Shown: positions 1 through 6,573 of the stretch, one piece after another
Layout: each line of letters begins with the position of its first letter
How positions within the stretch are numbered: the first letter of the stretch is position 1
Origin: Candidatus Gottesmanbacteria bacterium CG_4_10_14_0_8_um_filter_37_24
GTDB lineage: Bacteria; Patescibacteriota; Microgenomatia; 2-02-FULL-39-11
DNA length: 6,739 bases
Direction of reading: 5' to 3'
Assembly: GCA_002785215.1 (NCBI GenBank)
Contig: PFMK01000046.1
Location: 4,390-11,128 of the forward strand
Translations under genes and position numbers: made by a program
Notes under the pieces: model-generated
What the model was told of the DNA's origin: nothing
What the model saw: the letters and a program-made list of their open reading frames with translations, nothing else
Database searches by the model: none

Positions 1-767
1 CGCATGGGATTATCCTTGTTACAGGTCCCACTGGATCAGGAAAAACTACCACTTTATATTCCATTCTTTCAAAGCTCAATACTACAAAGGTAAATATCGT
101 AACTCTTGAGGATCCGGTGGAGTATGAAATTGTAGGAATAAATCAGGTTCAAGTCAATCCTTTGGCAGGTCTTACATTTGCTTCAGGATTGCGTTCATTT
201 CTGCGTCAGGACCCCAACATCATACTGGTCGGAGAAATCCGGGACAGAGAGACAGTTGGTCTGGCTATACAAGCTGCCTTAACAGGTCATTTGGTGTTTT
301 CAACCCTTCATACGAACAATGCTGCTACCACTATCCCCAGATTGTTGGATTTAGGTGCTGAACCCTTTTTGATTGTATCCGTGCTTAATGCGATTGAAGC
401 ACAAAGAATTGTAAGAAGGGTGTGTGCAACTTGCAAAGAATCATATGTACCCACAGTTGAGATGGTAAATGATTTTAAGACAATTTTAGGAAACCTCTTG
501 CCGGTCAAGGAGAGTGAGATGGCTCTTTATAAAGGTAAAGGATGTAAGGAATGCAATAATACGGGTTATCTGGGCAGAATCGGAATATACGAATCAATAT
601 CAATATCCCAAGAGATTGCTAAAATGATATTGGAGAGAAGTACTGCCGAAGATATTGAACGGCAAGCGAAAAAGGAAGGGATGATAACAATGAAACAGGA
701 TGGTTATTTGAAAGCTCTGGAAGGCATTACTACCATAGAGGAGGTCCTGCGTGTAGCTCAGGAATAA
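1..767 (+). CDS. pilB: Type IV pilus assembly ATPase PilB/GspE family, 5'-truncated
   Basis: Secretion ATPase that powers pilin extraction and pilus extension at the cytoplasmic face of the inner membrane. Only the C-terminal 254 residues are present; the frame is open at the left edge with codons starting at base 3. Visible motifs, in residues of the fragment: Walker A GPTGSGKTT at 8-16, the Asp box LEDPVE at 35-40, Walker B IILVGEIRD with Glu78, the His box TGHLVFSTLHT, and AQRIVRRVC. Two CxxC pairs (Cys141/144 and Cys181/184) form the tetracysteine zinc-binding site typical of PilB/GspE and absent from PilT; this decides the call. The GTG at base 117 is inside the Asp box and is not a real start. 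The N-terminal domains lie outside the window. It ends 5 bases before pilT, so the two are presumably one operon. A GspE of a type II secretion system looks similar, but pilT next door favours a pilus. Confidence 0.95.
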   Translation, partial: HGIILVTGPTGSGKTTTLYSILSKLNTTKVNIVTLEDPVEYEIVGINQVQVNPLAGLTFASGLRSFLRQDPNIILVGEIRDRETVGLAIQAALTGHLVFSTLHTNNAATTIPRLLDLGAEPFLIVSVLNAIEAQRIVRRVCATCKESYVPTVEMVNDFKTILGNLLPVKESEMALYKGKGCKECNNTGYLGRIGIYESISISQEIAKMILERSTAEDIERQAKKEGMITMKQDGYLKALEGITTIEEVLRVAQE

Positions 768-772
768 AAGTT

Positions 773-1840
773 ATGAATATTCAAGAATTATTGGAATTGA
801 CTATTACCAGAGAGGCTTCAGATTTACATCTGATAGATGCTTCTCCGCCAACTTTAAGAATTCAAGGTACTTTGGTGACTTTGGTTACCTATCCCCTGTT
901 ATTTGGCGAAGAAATTGAACAGATGATATTTTCTTTATTGAATTCTACCCAAAAGGAAGTACTTTTGACAAACAGGGAGATTGATTTTTCAACCAACCTG
1001 AAAATAAGTGATGATAAGTTATTCAGATTCAGAGTAAATGCCTATTTTCAAAAGGGACATATGTCAGCAGCATTAAGACTGATACCCGATAAAATAAAAA
1101 CGGTGGATGAATTGAGTTTACCGCCCCTTTTAAACGAATTTGTTAAATTCAGACAGGGGTTTATTCTTCTTACCGGTGGTTCCGGGCAGGGAAAATCTAC
1201 AACATTGGCTTCGATAATCAACGAAATTAATAAAACCAGAAAAGCGCATATCGTAACAATCGAGGATCCGATAGAATATACTTATCCAAAAGGAAAAGCA
1301 ATTATTTCTCAAAGAGAAATGTATCAGGATACCCATTCCTGGAGAAATGCCCTGCGAAGTGCATTACGGGAGGATCCAGATGTAGTATATATCGGTGAAA
1401 TGAGAGATTATGATACAATTTCTTCTGCGCTAACCATAGCCGAAACCGGACATTTAGTCTTCTCTACTCTTCATACAAATTCTGCCGCTCAGACAATTGA
1501 TAGAATTATTGATACCTTTCCTGCCACTTCAAAAGATCAGATACGCATGCAACTTTCTATGGTTATTTCAGGTATTGTTTCCCAAAGGTTAATACCTACC
1601 ATAAGAGGTGATAGAATTCCGGTTTGTGAAATTTTAATAGGCACTCCGTCGATTAAGAATATTATAAGAGAAGGAAAAATTCATCTGATAGACAACATAA
1701 TTCAAACTTCAAAAGATGAAGGTATGATGTTGTTTGAAGATCACTTGAAGGAATTAGTAAATCAAGGAATTGTCGCACATGAAACGGCATTGGAATATGC
1801 TTTAAGACCGGATAGATATATGCAACTGCTTAAAGGTTAA
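773..1840 (+). CDS. pilT: Twitching motility / pilus retraction ATPase PilT
   Basis: Hexameric ATPase that drives type IV pilus disassembly and retraction at the inner membrane. The 355 residues match the usual PilT length. The N-terminal PAS-like region (about 1-105) starts with a typical PilT opening and contains SDLHL at 16-20. The ATPase core carries Walker A GGSGQGKS at 135-142 (Lys141), the Asp box TIEDPIE at 162-168, Walker B VVYIGEMRD at 204-212 (Glu209) and the His box TGHLVFSTLHT at 225-235. QRL at 271-273 and SIKNIIREGK at 293-302 correspond to the AIRNLIREGK-type motif that marks PilT and is needed for retraction in studied homologues. No CxxC zinc site is present, unlike PilB. 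The P-loop is unusual: proteobacterial PilT has GPTGSGKS. The ATG lies 5 bases after the pilB stop, with a weak AGGA at 760-763. A PilU-like accessory ATPase is the alternative. Confidence 0.93.
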   Translation: MNIQELLELTITREASDLHLIDASPPTLRIQGTLVTLVTYPLLFGEEIEQMIFSLLNSTQKEVLLTNREIDFSTNLKISDDKLFRFRVNAYFQKGHMSAALRLIPDKIKTVDELSLPPLLNEFVKFRQGFILLTGGSGQGKSTTLASIINEINKTRKAHIVTIEDPIEYTYPKGKAIISQREMYQDTHSWRNALRSALREDPDVVYIGEMRDYDTISSALTIAETGHLVFSTLHTNSAAQTIDRIIDTFPATSKDQIRMQLSMVISGIVSQRLIPTIRGDRIPVCEILIGTPSIKNIIREGKIHLIDNIIQTSKDEGMMLFEDHLKELVNQGIVAHETALEYALRPDRYMQLLKG

Positions 1841-1850
1841 ATACCGGTTT

Positions 1851-1879
1851 CTGACAAGGAATTTAACCTAAAATATAAA
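1851..1879 (+). promoter_or_regulatory. Predicted sigma-70-type promoter for pilC
   Basis: CTGACA at 1851-1856 matches five of six bases of the -35 consensus. A 17-base spacer leads to TATAAA at 1874-1879, five of six for the -10 box. Transcription would start near 1886, giving a leader of about 19 bases before the pilC ATG. The site lies in the 64-base gap between pilT and pilC, so pilC can be transcribed independently of pilB-pilT. The call rests on sequence match only; in an A+T-rich genome -10-like matches are common, but the paired boxes at ideal spacing make this one better than most. Confidence 0.5.
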
Positions 1880-1904
1880 TAACTATCAAAGATCGTTTAA
1901 ATAT

Positions 1905-3107
1905 ATGATTTCCTATAAATATATTGTTAAAGATCAACAAGGAAAAACCATCAAAGGCTTGGTTGAAGCAAATAGCATTAAACAAGCTACCAATCTTCTT
2001 CATGAACGGGGTTATTACATTATATCCATGAAGGAAAACGCCTCCGGTAAAATCTCCATAGGGTTTCAGAAAAATGCTGTATCTTTTAACGATGTGGTAC
2101 ATTTCACCAGACAGTTGTCAACGATGGTAACCGCCGGTCTTACTCTCGTTGAATCTCTGTCAATAATTCAGGAACAAATCAGAAAAGCAGCTTTACTTAA
2201 GTTGGTTAAGGAAATTCATGACGAGATACAGGGCGGGAAATCATTTGCTGACGCTTTGGAAAAATATCCCAGGGTTTTCCCTCCTGTCTATATGGCTTTA
2301 GTGAAAGCTGGAGAGGCATCAGGCAAGCTTGATCAAATACTTACTAGACTTGCTGATAATTTGGAAAAAAGCAGAGATTTCAAAAATAAGCTGAAAGGGG
2401 CATTAGTATATCCGATGATAGTCTTATCTGCCATGGTGATTGTGTCAATTGTCGTTATGACAGTGGTTGTACCGAAGTTGACTTCATTATACAAAGAATT
2501 CGATGTGGAATTGCCGATCACTACGAAAATACTTATAGGTACTTCAAATTTTCTTATAAATTACTGGTGGGCATTGATTGTCATAGTTATTGTAACCTTT
2601 ATTATTTACAAGAGATTTAAAGCAACTGATTTTGGAAGACATGTAATTGATAATTTGGCAATTTCACTCCCTGTATTCGGTAATGTGGCTAAAGAAGGGA
2701 CTATTGTGGAGATAACTAGAACTTTGGCGATATTAATCGACGGGGGTGTACCGATATTAACTTCCCTGGAGATAGCAAAAGAAGCAACCAGTAATATTTT
2801 GTATATTGAAGCATTTAATGATGCGGCAAAAAAGGTGGAAAAAGGTGTAAGACTATCAGAGCCGTTATCAGACAGTAAACTGTTTCCTCCCATTCTAGCG
2901 CAAATGATAGCGGTAGGTGAACAAACTGGCAAACTCGGGGACTCTTTGTTTAAATTATCCCGCTTTTTTGAATCAGAATCAGAAAACGCTATACGCTCCT
3001 TGACAACCATGATTGAGCCACTTATCATGGTAGTATTAGGCTTAGGAGTTGGTTTTATGGTAATGTCAATTATGTTGCCGATTTATTCGTTGACAAGTAA
3101 ATTTTAA
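1905..3107 (+). CDS. pilC: Type IV pilus inner-membrane platform protein PilC (T2SSF family)
   Basis: Polytopic inner-membrane protein that couples the PilB and PilT motors to pilin assembly. At 400 residues it has the normal PilC/GspF length. The N-terminus (YKYIVKDQQGKTIKG) is the usual opening of the family, followed by two repeated T2SSF cytoplasmic domains at about 64-187 and 267-389. Each repeat carries the family signature: GEASGKL at 136-142 and GEQTGKL at 338-344, preceded by FPPVYMALVKA and FPPILAQMIAV. Membrane segments are visible at about 169-190, 219-236 and 373-394. The chosen ATG is the first in frame and fits the family start. No convincing Shine-Dalgarno sequence precedes it. 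It sits between pilT and the pilin gene, and the pilin promoter overlaps its last codons. GspF of a type II secretion system is the alternative, made less likely by pilT. Confidence 0.94.
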   Translation: MISYKYIVKDQQGKTIKGLVEANSIKQATNLLHERGYYIISMKENASGKISIGFQKNAVSFNDVVHFTRQLSTMVTAGLTLVESLSIIQEQIRKAALLKLVKEIHDEIQGGKSFADALEKYPRVFPPVYMALVKAGEASGKLDQILTRLADNLEKSRDFKNKLKGALVYPMIVLSAMVIVSIVVMTVVVPKLTSLYKEFDVELPITTKILIGTSNFLINYWWALIVIVIVTFIIYKRFKATDFGRHVIDNLAISLPVFGNVAKEGTIVEITRTLAILIDGGVPILTSLEIAKEATSNILYIEAFNDAAKKVEKGVRLSEPLSDSKLFPPILAQMIAVGEQTGKLGDSLFKLSRFFESESENAIRSLTTMIEPLIMVVLGLGVGFMVMSIMLPIYSLTSKF

Positions 3108-3118
3108 GTTGTTATTAA
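3090..3118 (+). promoter_or_regulatory. Predicted promoter of the pilin gene, inside the 3' end of pilC
   Basis: A perfect -35 box TTGACA lies at 3090-3095, within the last codons of pilC. After a 17-base spacer comes TATTAA at 3113-3118, a four-of-six -10 box; the A+T-rich run just after it (TATATAAA at 3120-3127) is spaced too far from the -35 box. The predicted transcript starts near 3125, with a leader of about 37 bases holding the strong ribosome binding site. A separate promoter would let the major pilin be made in large excess over the motor and platform proteins. Sequence match only. Confidence 0.45.
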
Positions 3119-3136
3119 GTATATAAATTAAGAAAT

Positions 3137-3153
3137 AAAGGAGGTGAGAAGGA
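3137..3153 (+). promoter_or_regulatory. Strong Shine-Dalgarno region that decides the pilin start
   Basis: AAAGGAGGTGA at 3137-3147 is an extended complement of the usual 16S rRNA 3' end, and GAAGGA follows at 3148-3153. The first is 17 bases from the ATG at 3162, longer than usual; the second is 8 bases from it, a normal spacing. An in-frame GTG at 3144 lies inside the first motif and so is very unlikely to be the start. No other gene here has a comparable site, which suggests high translation of the pilin. Confidence 0.7.
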
Positions 3154-3161
3154 ACACTAAA

Positions 3162-3716
3162 ATGAGAAAATATTTCGCAAAATTAAATAGCGGTTTTACC
3201 ATGATTGAGTTATTGATAGTAATAGCAGTGCTAGGTATTCTTGCTGTTGCGGTAATATCTGCTATAAACCCAATTGAACAGATCAATAGGAGCAAAGATA
3301 CTGGTAGCCGTTCAGATGCAGAGCAATTTATCGGAGGTGTAGATAGATTTTACACGGCAAAAGGTTATTATCCCTGGCAGGATAATCCTACAGACGGTAA
3401 TGAAAATGCAGCTGCGTGGTTAAATTTAAGCCAAACATCAGATAATGTAGTGAACAAAGTCGAAGAAAATTTGTCAAATTCTACCAGTGAGCTGAAACAA
3501 TCGTTTAGGACCAGAATTACCCAAACGAATTATAATCCGTTATGGATATATAATCGCGGTACTCAGGGTAACAGTACGTATGTTTGTTTTAAACCCGTTT
3601 CAGGTGCCTTCCAAAACGAGGCGTGGGGTAGATGTGCATCCTTACCGTCAGACTTAGACACGGTTAATGCATCAGTATGTAATTCGTCAACTAATGTTTA
3701 TTCTTGTTTACCGTAA
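3162..3716 (+). CDS. Type IV prepilin with N-terminal methylation motif (major pilin-like)
   Basis: Precursor of a pilus subunit, 184 residues from the ATG chosen on ribosome-site grounds. The leader is short and basic (residues 1-11), followed by the prepilin peptidase site G11|FTMIELL. Glu16 is Glu5 of the mature chain, and Phe12 would be N-methylated; the cleaving peptidase (PilD family) is not in this window. A hydrophobic helix runs from about 12 to 36 and provides both membrane anchor and assembly core. It continues into NPIEQINRSKD and a globular domain containing DRFYTAKGYYPW. Four cysteines (142, 158, 173, 182) lie in the C-terminal 45 residues and could form two disulfides, the last closing a D-region-like loop. 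Seven N-x-S/T sequons occur (Asn42, 88, 103, 106, 137, 169, 174). It follows pilC with its own predicted promoter. It could be a minor pilin or a pseudopilin, but its position and strong translation signal favour a main subunit. Confidence 0.9.
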   Translation: MRKYFAKLNSGFTMIELLIVIAVLGILAVAVISAINPIEQINRSKDTGSRSDAEQFIGGVDRFYTAKGYYPWQDNPTDGNENAAAWLNLSQTSDNVVNKVEENLSNSTSELKQSFRTRITQTNYNPLWIYNRGTQGNSTYVCFKPVSGAFQNEAWGRCASLPSDLDTVNASVCNSSTNVYSCLP

Positions 3717-3744
3717 TAATTAGTTGCCTTGTTTTTTTTGGAGA

Positions 3745-5607
3745 TCAATAGAGAAGAGTTTGAAGAATAGATGAGTAATAATTATTTTTTGAGAATTCGA
3801 ATAACGAATAATATATATTTTGGATTGATGGTAAATAATCAGTAGTATCAAGCACAGCTAGTCCAACTGAAGACAATCTAATATTTAAATTCATCGGATA
3901 AACCAAACTCGCCCTTTTCAGCCAATACTGACTAAGGGCGATGTTGTTTTTCTCCGAATTTATTTTGGATAGAGCCAGATAATATTTTGGCGAAGCAAAC
4001 ATATTTTTATATATATAATTTTCCAGGATAGTTTGCGCTTCGTTTAATTTTTGATCCGAATATAATAATTTTGCTATTTGGTAATCGATTTCCTGGTTTA
4101 AGGGCTCTTGCATATATATGTTTTTGAGATTTGAAATTGCCTGATCTCGCTCCTTTTTTTCGATATTTATCGCCGACAACCAAAGGTATAATTTTGGGTT
4201 TAGTAGAAATGTGGGTCTTTGCGATAACCACGATAATATTTTTGTGCCGGAAGAAATATTTTTGTAAAATATCATTTTCTGGCTGTATTTAAACAGAATT
4301 CCATCCATAATAACAATAAAAAGTATCAGTACTAAAGGAACTGCAAGAAAATAAGATGATTTTGGCTTTAATATTCTGACTGTCTCTTCCTTCAGGATAT
4401 ATCCTAAAAATAAGAAAAATAATATGGTTAAAGGAAAAACCCTCAAAGAAAATGTGGTAAGATTTCTTACGATAAAGAAAGTACAGGTTATGGCTATTCC
4501 AAAAGAAAAGAAATTTCTGTTTCTGTAGCTAATTAACGATCGCTTAATACTTAAAAAAATCAGATATCCAAAAAGTATAAACTGAGCGATAAAGCCTGTT
4601 ATCCCGACTTCTACAAAGGTTTGGATGAGTTCGTTTGAAGCAAAATCGCTCCAGGTCCAAGGTTTTATTAGATTGGAACGATAATTCATGCCAAAATTCC
4701 CAATTCCTATACCTGTTAAGAAATGGGATTTTATTGATTCAAATGAAAATCTTGCCACATCTTCTTTATTGAAAAATAGATATTGATTTAAATATAGCGT
4801 GATCTCTTTTGGTAATTTATTTGAGCCAAATGACAACATAATGTTTGGTAAGATTACAGAAAGTACTAGAAGTACTAATAACAAATTTCTTATAATAAGT
4901 ATTCTTGTTGGTTTCCAATTATTGATAGAAATATTCTTATTACCTAAATCCGGTTTTTTAGGATTAAAAAAGTAATTAAAGATAATCAGACCTAAGATAA
5001 GCAAAATATATAATATATTCTCAGTTGTAAGAAACCAGGCTAATAATAAAAGCGACAAACACATGAAAATAATTATTTTGGGAAGATTTTTCTTGGAATC
5101 CAAATATAGTGTCAGAATATTTGGTGTAATAAGCATGAAAAAACCGGCAGCAAGCGATGGCCAGTGAAAAGGTTCCAAAAGTGCAATAGTTTTTTGTGAA
5201 GGAAATCTGCTTGTGTATTCAAGAAGTCCGATAAGCGCTAAAAAACCGGCCGGAAAACAAAAGATAAACGTCAGATTTTGAAAAGACGTTTCATTTCTTC
5301 TAAATATATTGCTTCCTAAAACGACTATTGACAAATAACTAAGTATTTTAATACATTCTATTGTTGTTTGATATGTAAAACCGGTAAAAACTGCTGACAT
5401 AATGACAGAAAAAAAATATAAAATTAAAATCCGGGAAAATGTCCACGGTATATACAATGGTCGATTTGAGGTATATAAGAAAATAAGCAGTATTATTGAA
5501 AGCAGGAAAAGCGGTATGATAAATTCCTGATTCAGATTATAAAAAAGCATTTCTACGGCAAATACACATGCAAGAAGATATTCAATTACTTTTGGTTTAT
5601 TAAACAT
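3745..5607 (-). CDS. O-antigen ligase/polymerase-like (Wzy_C family) membrane protein with TPR-like C-terminus
   Basis: Predicted polytopic membrane protein of 620 residues, probably a glycan polymerase, ligase or oligosaccharyltransferase using lipid-linked sugars on the outer face of the membrane. Residues 1-440 hold about ten or more hydrophobic segments. Between them lies a large loop (about 260-325) with ARFSFESIKSHFLTGIGIGNFG at 285-306, matching the family's Arg-containing 'hPl.GvGlGnF' region. SNELIQTFVEVGITGF at 324-339 matches the 'HN.yLq...E.G..G' motif, except that the usual His is Ser324. Residues about 460-575 look like TPR units, for example 471-504 and 541-572, and are probably extracytoplasmic. 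The ATG at 5607 is the first in frame, and the predicted promoter places the transcript start only a few bases upstream. The gene converges with the pilin gene (28 bases between stops) and diverges from a glycosyltransferase. Whether it acts on a polysaccharide or on pilin cannot be told from sequence. Confidence 0.8.
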   Translation of the reverse strand: MFNKPKVIEYLLACVFAVEMLFYNLNQEFIIPLFLLSIILLIFLYTSNRPLYIPWTFSRILILYFFSVIMSAVFTGFTYQTTIECIKILSYLSIVVLGSNIFRRNETSFQNLTFIFCFPAGFLALIGLLEYTSRFPSQKTIALLEPFHWPSLAAGFFMLITPNILTLYLDSKKNLPKIIIFMCLSLLLLAWFLTTENILYILLILGLIIFNYFFNPKKPDLGNKNISINNWKPTRILIIRNLLLVLLVLSVILPNIMLSFGSNKLPKEITLYLNQYLFFNKEDVARFSFESIKSHFLTGIGIGNFGMNYRSNLIKPWTWSDFASNELIQTFVEVGITGFIAQFILFGYLIFLSIKRSLISYRNRNFFSFGIAITCTFFIVRNLTTFSLRVFPLTILFFLFLGYILKEETVRILKPKSSYFLAVPLVLILFIVIMDGILFKYSQKMIFYKNISSGTKILSWLSQRPTFLLNPKLYLWLSAINIEKKERDQAISNLKNIYMQEPLNQEIDYQIAKLLYSDQKLNEAQTILENYIYKNMFASPKYYLALSKINSEKNNIALSQYWLKRASLVYPMNLNIRLSSVGLAVLDTTDYLPSIQNIYYSLFEFSKNNYYSSILQTLLY

Positions 5608-5625
5608 GAATCTCTATAGTATAAT
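5597..5625 (+). promoter_or_regulatory. Predicted promoter of the glycosyltransferase gene
   Basis: A perfect -10 box TATAAT lies at 5620-5625. At 17 bases upstream the -35 position holds TTATTA (5597-5602), only three of six, so the -35 is weak and falls inside the start of the opposing gene. The transcript would start near 5632, with a leader of about 35 bases to the ATG at 5667. Support comes mainly from the -10 match and its place in the 59-base divergent gap. Confidence 0.4.
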
Positions 5626-5647
5626 TTATTGCTATCAACTATTGCAA
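5618..5647 (-). promoter_or_regulatory. Predicted promoter of the Wzy_C-like gene, giving a nearly leaderless mRNA
   Basis: Read on the minus strand, TTGCAA (5642-5647, four of six) is followed by an 18-base spacer and TATACT (5618-5623, five of six). Transcription would start near 5611, about four bases before the ATG at 5607, and no Shine-Dalgarno sequence fits in between. This -10 box overlaps the plus-strand -10 box of the divergent glycosyltransferase. Prediction from sequence only. Confidence 0.4.
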
Positions 5648-5666
5648 AGCAGAAATTAATATCATT

Positions 5667-6560
5667 ATGAAAAAAATTCCCATATCAATAGGCGTAATGG
5701 CTTATAACGAAGAAAATAATATTGCTTTTCTTCTGGAGTCCATCGAAAAACAGGTATTATCTCAAACGGTAATCCGTGAAATTATCGTCATATCCAGCGG
5801 TTCTACAGACAGGACAAATTATATTATCAAAAAATTTATTAATAAAAATGCCAGAATCTCTCTGCTTATCCAAAGGCAGAGAGAAGGTAAGGCTTCAGCT
5901 GTCAATCTATTTTTATCTAAAGCTAGAGAAGAAATTATTGTTTTAGTAAGCGCAGACGTATATTTACCAAAATATTCCCTTGAGAATTTGATTGTTCCTT
6001 TTAAGGACCATGAAGTAGGCATGGTCGGTTCTCGTCCGATCCCCACAAACAATAAAGATTCTTTAATGGGTTATTGTGCTCATCTTTTATATGATCTTCA
6101 GCATTTGGTTTCTCTAAAGGAACCCAGAACAGGTGAAATGATCGGATTCAGAAAGATATTCAAAAAAATACCTAATACTACCGCAGTTGATGAGGCTAGT
6201 ATTGAACCGTTGATATTAGGCCAGGGATATAATATTGTCTATGCTCCCAAAGCTGTGGTTGTGACAAAAGGGCCTGAGTCACTAAACGATTACATACTGA
6301 GAAGAAGAAGAGTATATGCAGGACATCTGAAGACTAAGAATGGATATGGTTATGAGGTGTCTACATTAAACGGGTTTAAGATTATCCCGCTTATTATCAA
6401 ACAGGCAAATTTATCCTGGCAATTTATTATATATACACCAATTATAATTTTTCTAGAGGTGGTTGGACGGTTATTGGGTTATCTTGACTATAAATTCAAT
6501 TTGAAAAATCATACAGTATGGACAATTGCCCGCACCACTAAAAAATTATTTCCTGGGTAA
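5667..6560 (+). CDS. Family 2 glycosyltransferase (GT-A fold), membrane-associated
   Basis: Transfers a sugar from an activated nucleotide donor to a lipid, glycan or protein acceptor on the cytoplasmic side of the membrane; donor and acceptor cannot be read from the sequence. The protein has 297 residues. The N-terminus ISIGVMAYNEENNIAFLLESI (7-27) is the classic GT2 opening. IIVISSGSTDRT (39-50) is the nucleotide-binding strand with its following loop, in which SSGSTD replaces the common DDGSTD-like motif. The metal site reads SADVYLP at 95-101 rather than DADxxxP, keeping Asp97. GSRPIP at 121-126 follows, and VDEAS at 174-178 is a candidate for the catalytic acid region. RRRRVYAGH at 212-220 resembles the R/QxxRW-type motif of processive and related GT2 enzymes. 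One hydrophobic segment at about 252-273 suggests membrane attachment. No Shine-Dalgarno sequence is seen. Being divergent from the Wzy_C-like gene, it probably works in the same glycan pathway. Confidence 0.85.
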   Translation: MKKIPISIGVMAYNEENNIAFLLESIEKQVLSQTVIREIIVISSGSTDRTNYIIKKFINKNARISLLIQRQREGKASAVNLFLSKAREEIIVLVSADVYLPKYSLENLIVPFKDHEVGMVGSRPIPTNNKDSLMGYCAHLLYDLQHLVSLKEPRTGEMIGFRKIFKKIPNTTAVDEASIEPLILGQGYNIVYAPKAVVVTKGPESLNDYILRRRRVYAGHLKTKNGYGYEVSTLNGFKIIPLIIKQANLSWQFIIYTPIIIFLEVVGRLLGYLDYKFNLKNHTVWTIARTTKKLFPG

Positions 6561-6573
6561 TCTCATCTATTAA

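Noticed and set aside
117..119. GTG as the true start of the first gene.
   Set aside because: The frame is open to the left edge and encodes the Walker A motif and the start of the Asp box upstream of this codon, so the gene is simply truncated by the window.
2606..3028. 140-codon minus-strand open frame opposite pilC.
   Set aside because: It lies entirely within a well-supported pilC coding region on the other strand and shows no family motif; it is a shadow of the real gene.
1..3716. Type II secretion system (GspE/GspF/pseudopilin) instead of a type IV pilus.
   Set aside because: A PilT-type retraction ATPase without a zinc site lies in the same cluster, and no GspD- or GspG-specific feature is seen.
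3717..3744. Run of eight T (3732-3739) between the convergent pilin and Wzy_C-like genes as a rho-independent terminator.
   Set aside because: I could not find a stem of useful length directly before the T-run on the plus strand, and no terminator-like hairpin on the minus strand either.
3717..5666. A CRISPR array, tRNA or other RNA gene in the A+T-rich right half.
   Set aside because: No regularly spaced repeats, cloverleaf-forming sequence or conserved RNA motif was seen; nearly all of this stretch is coding.
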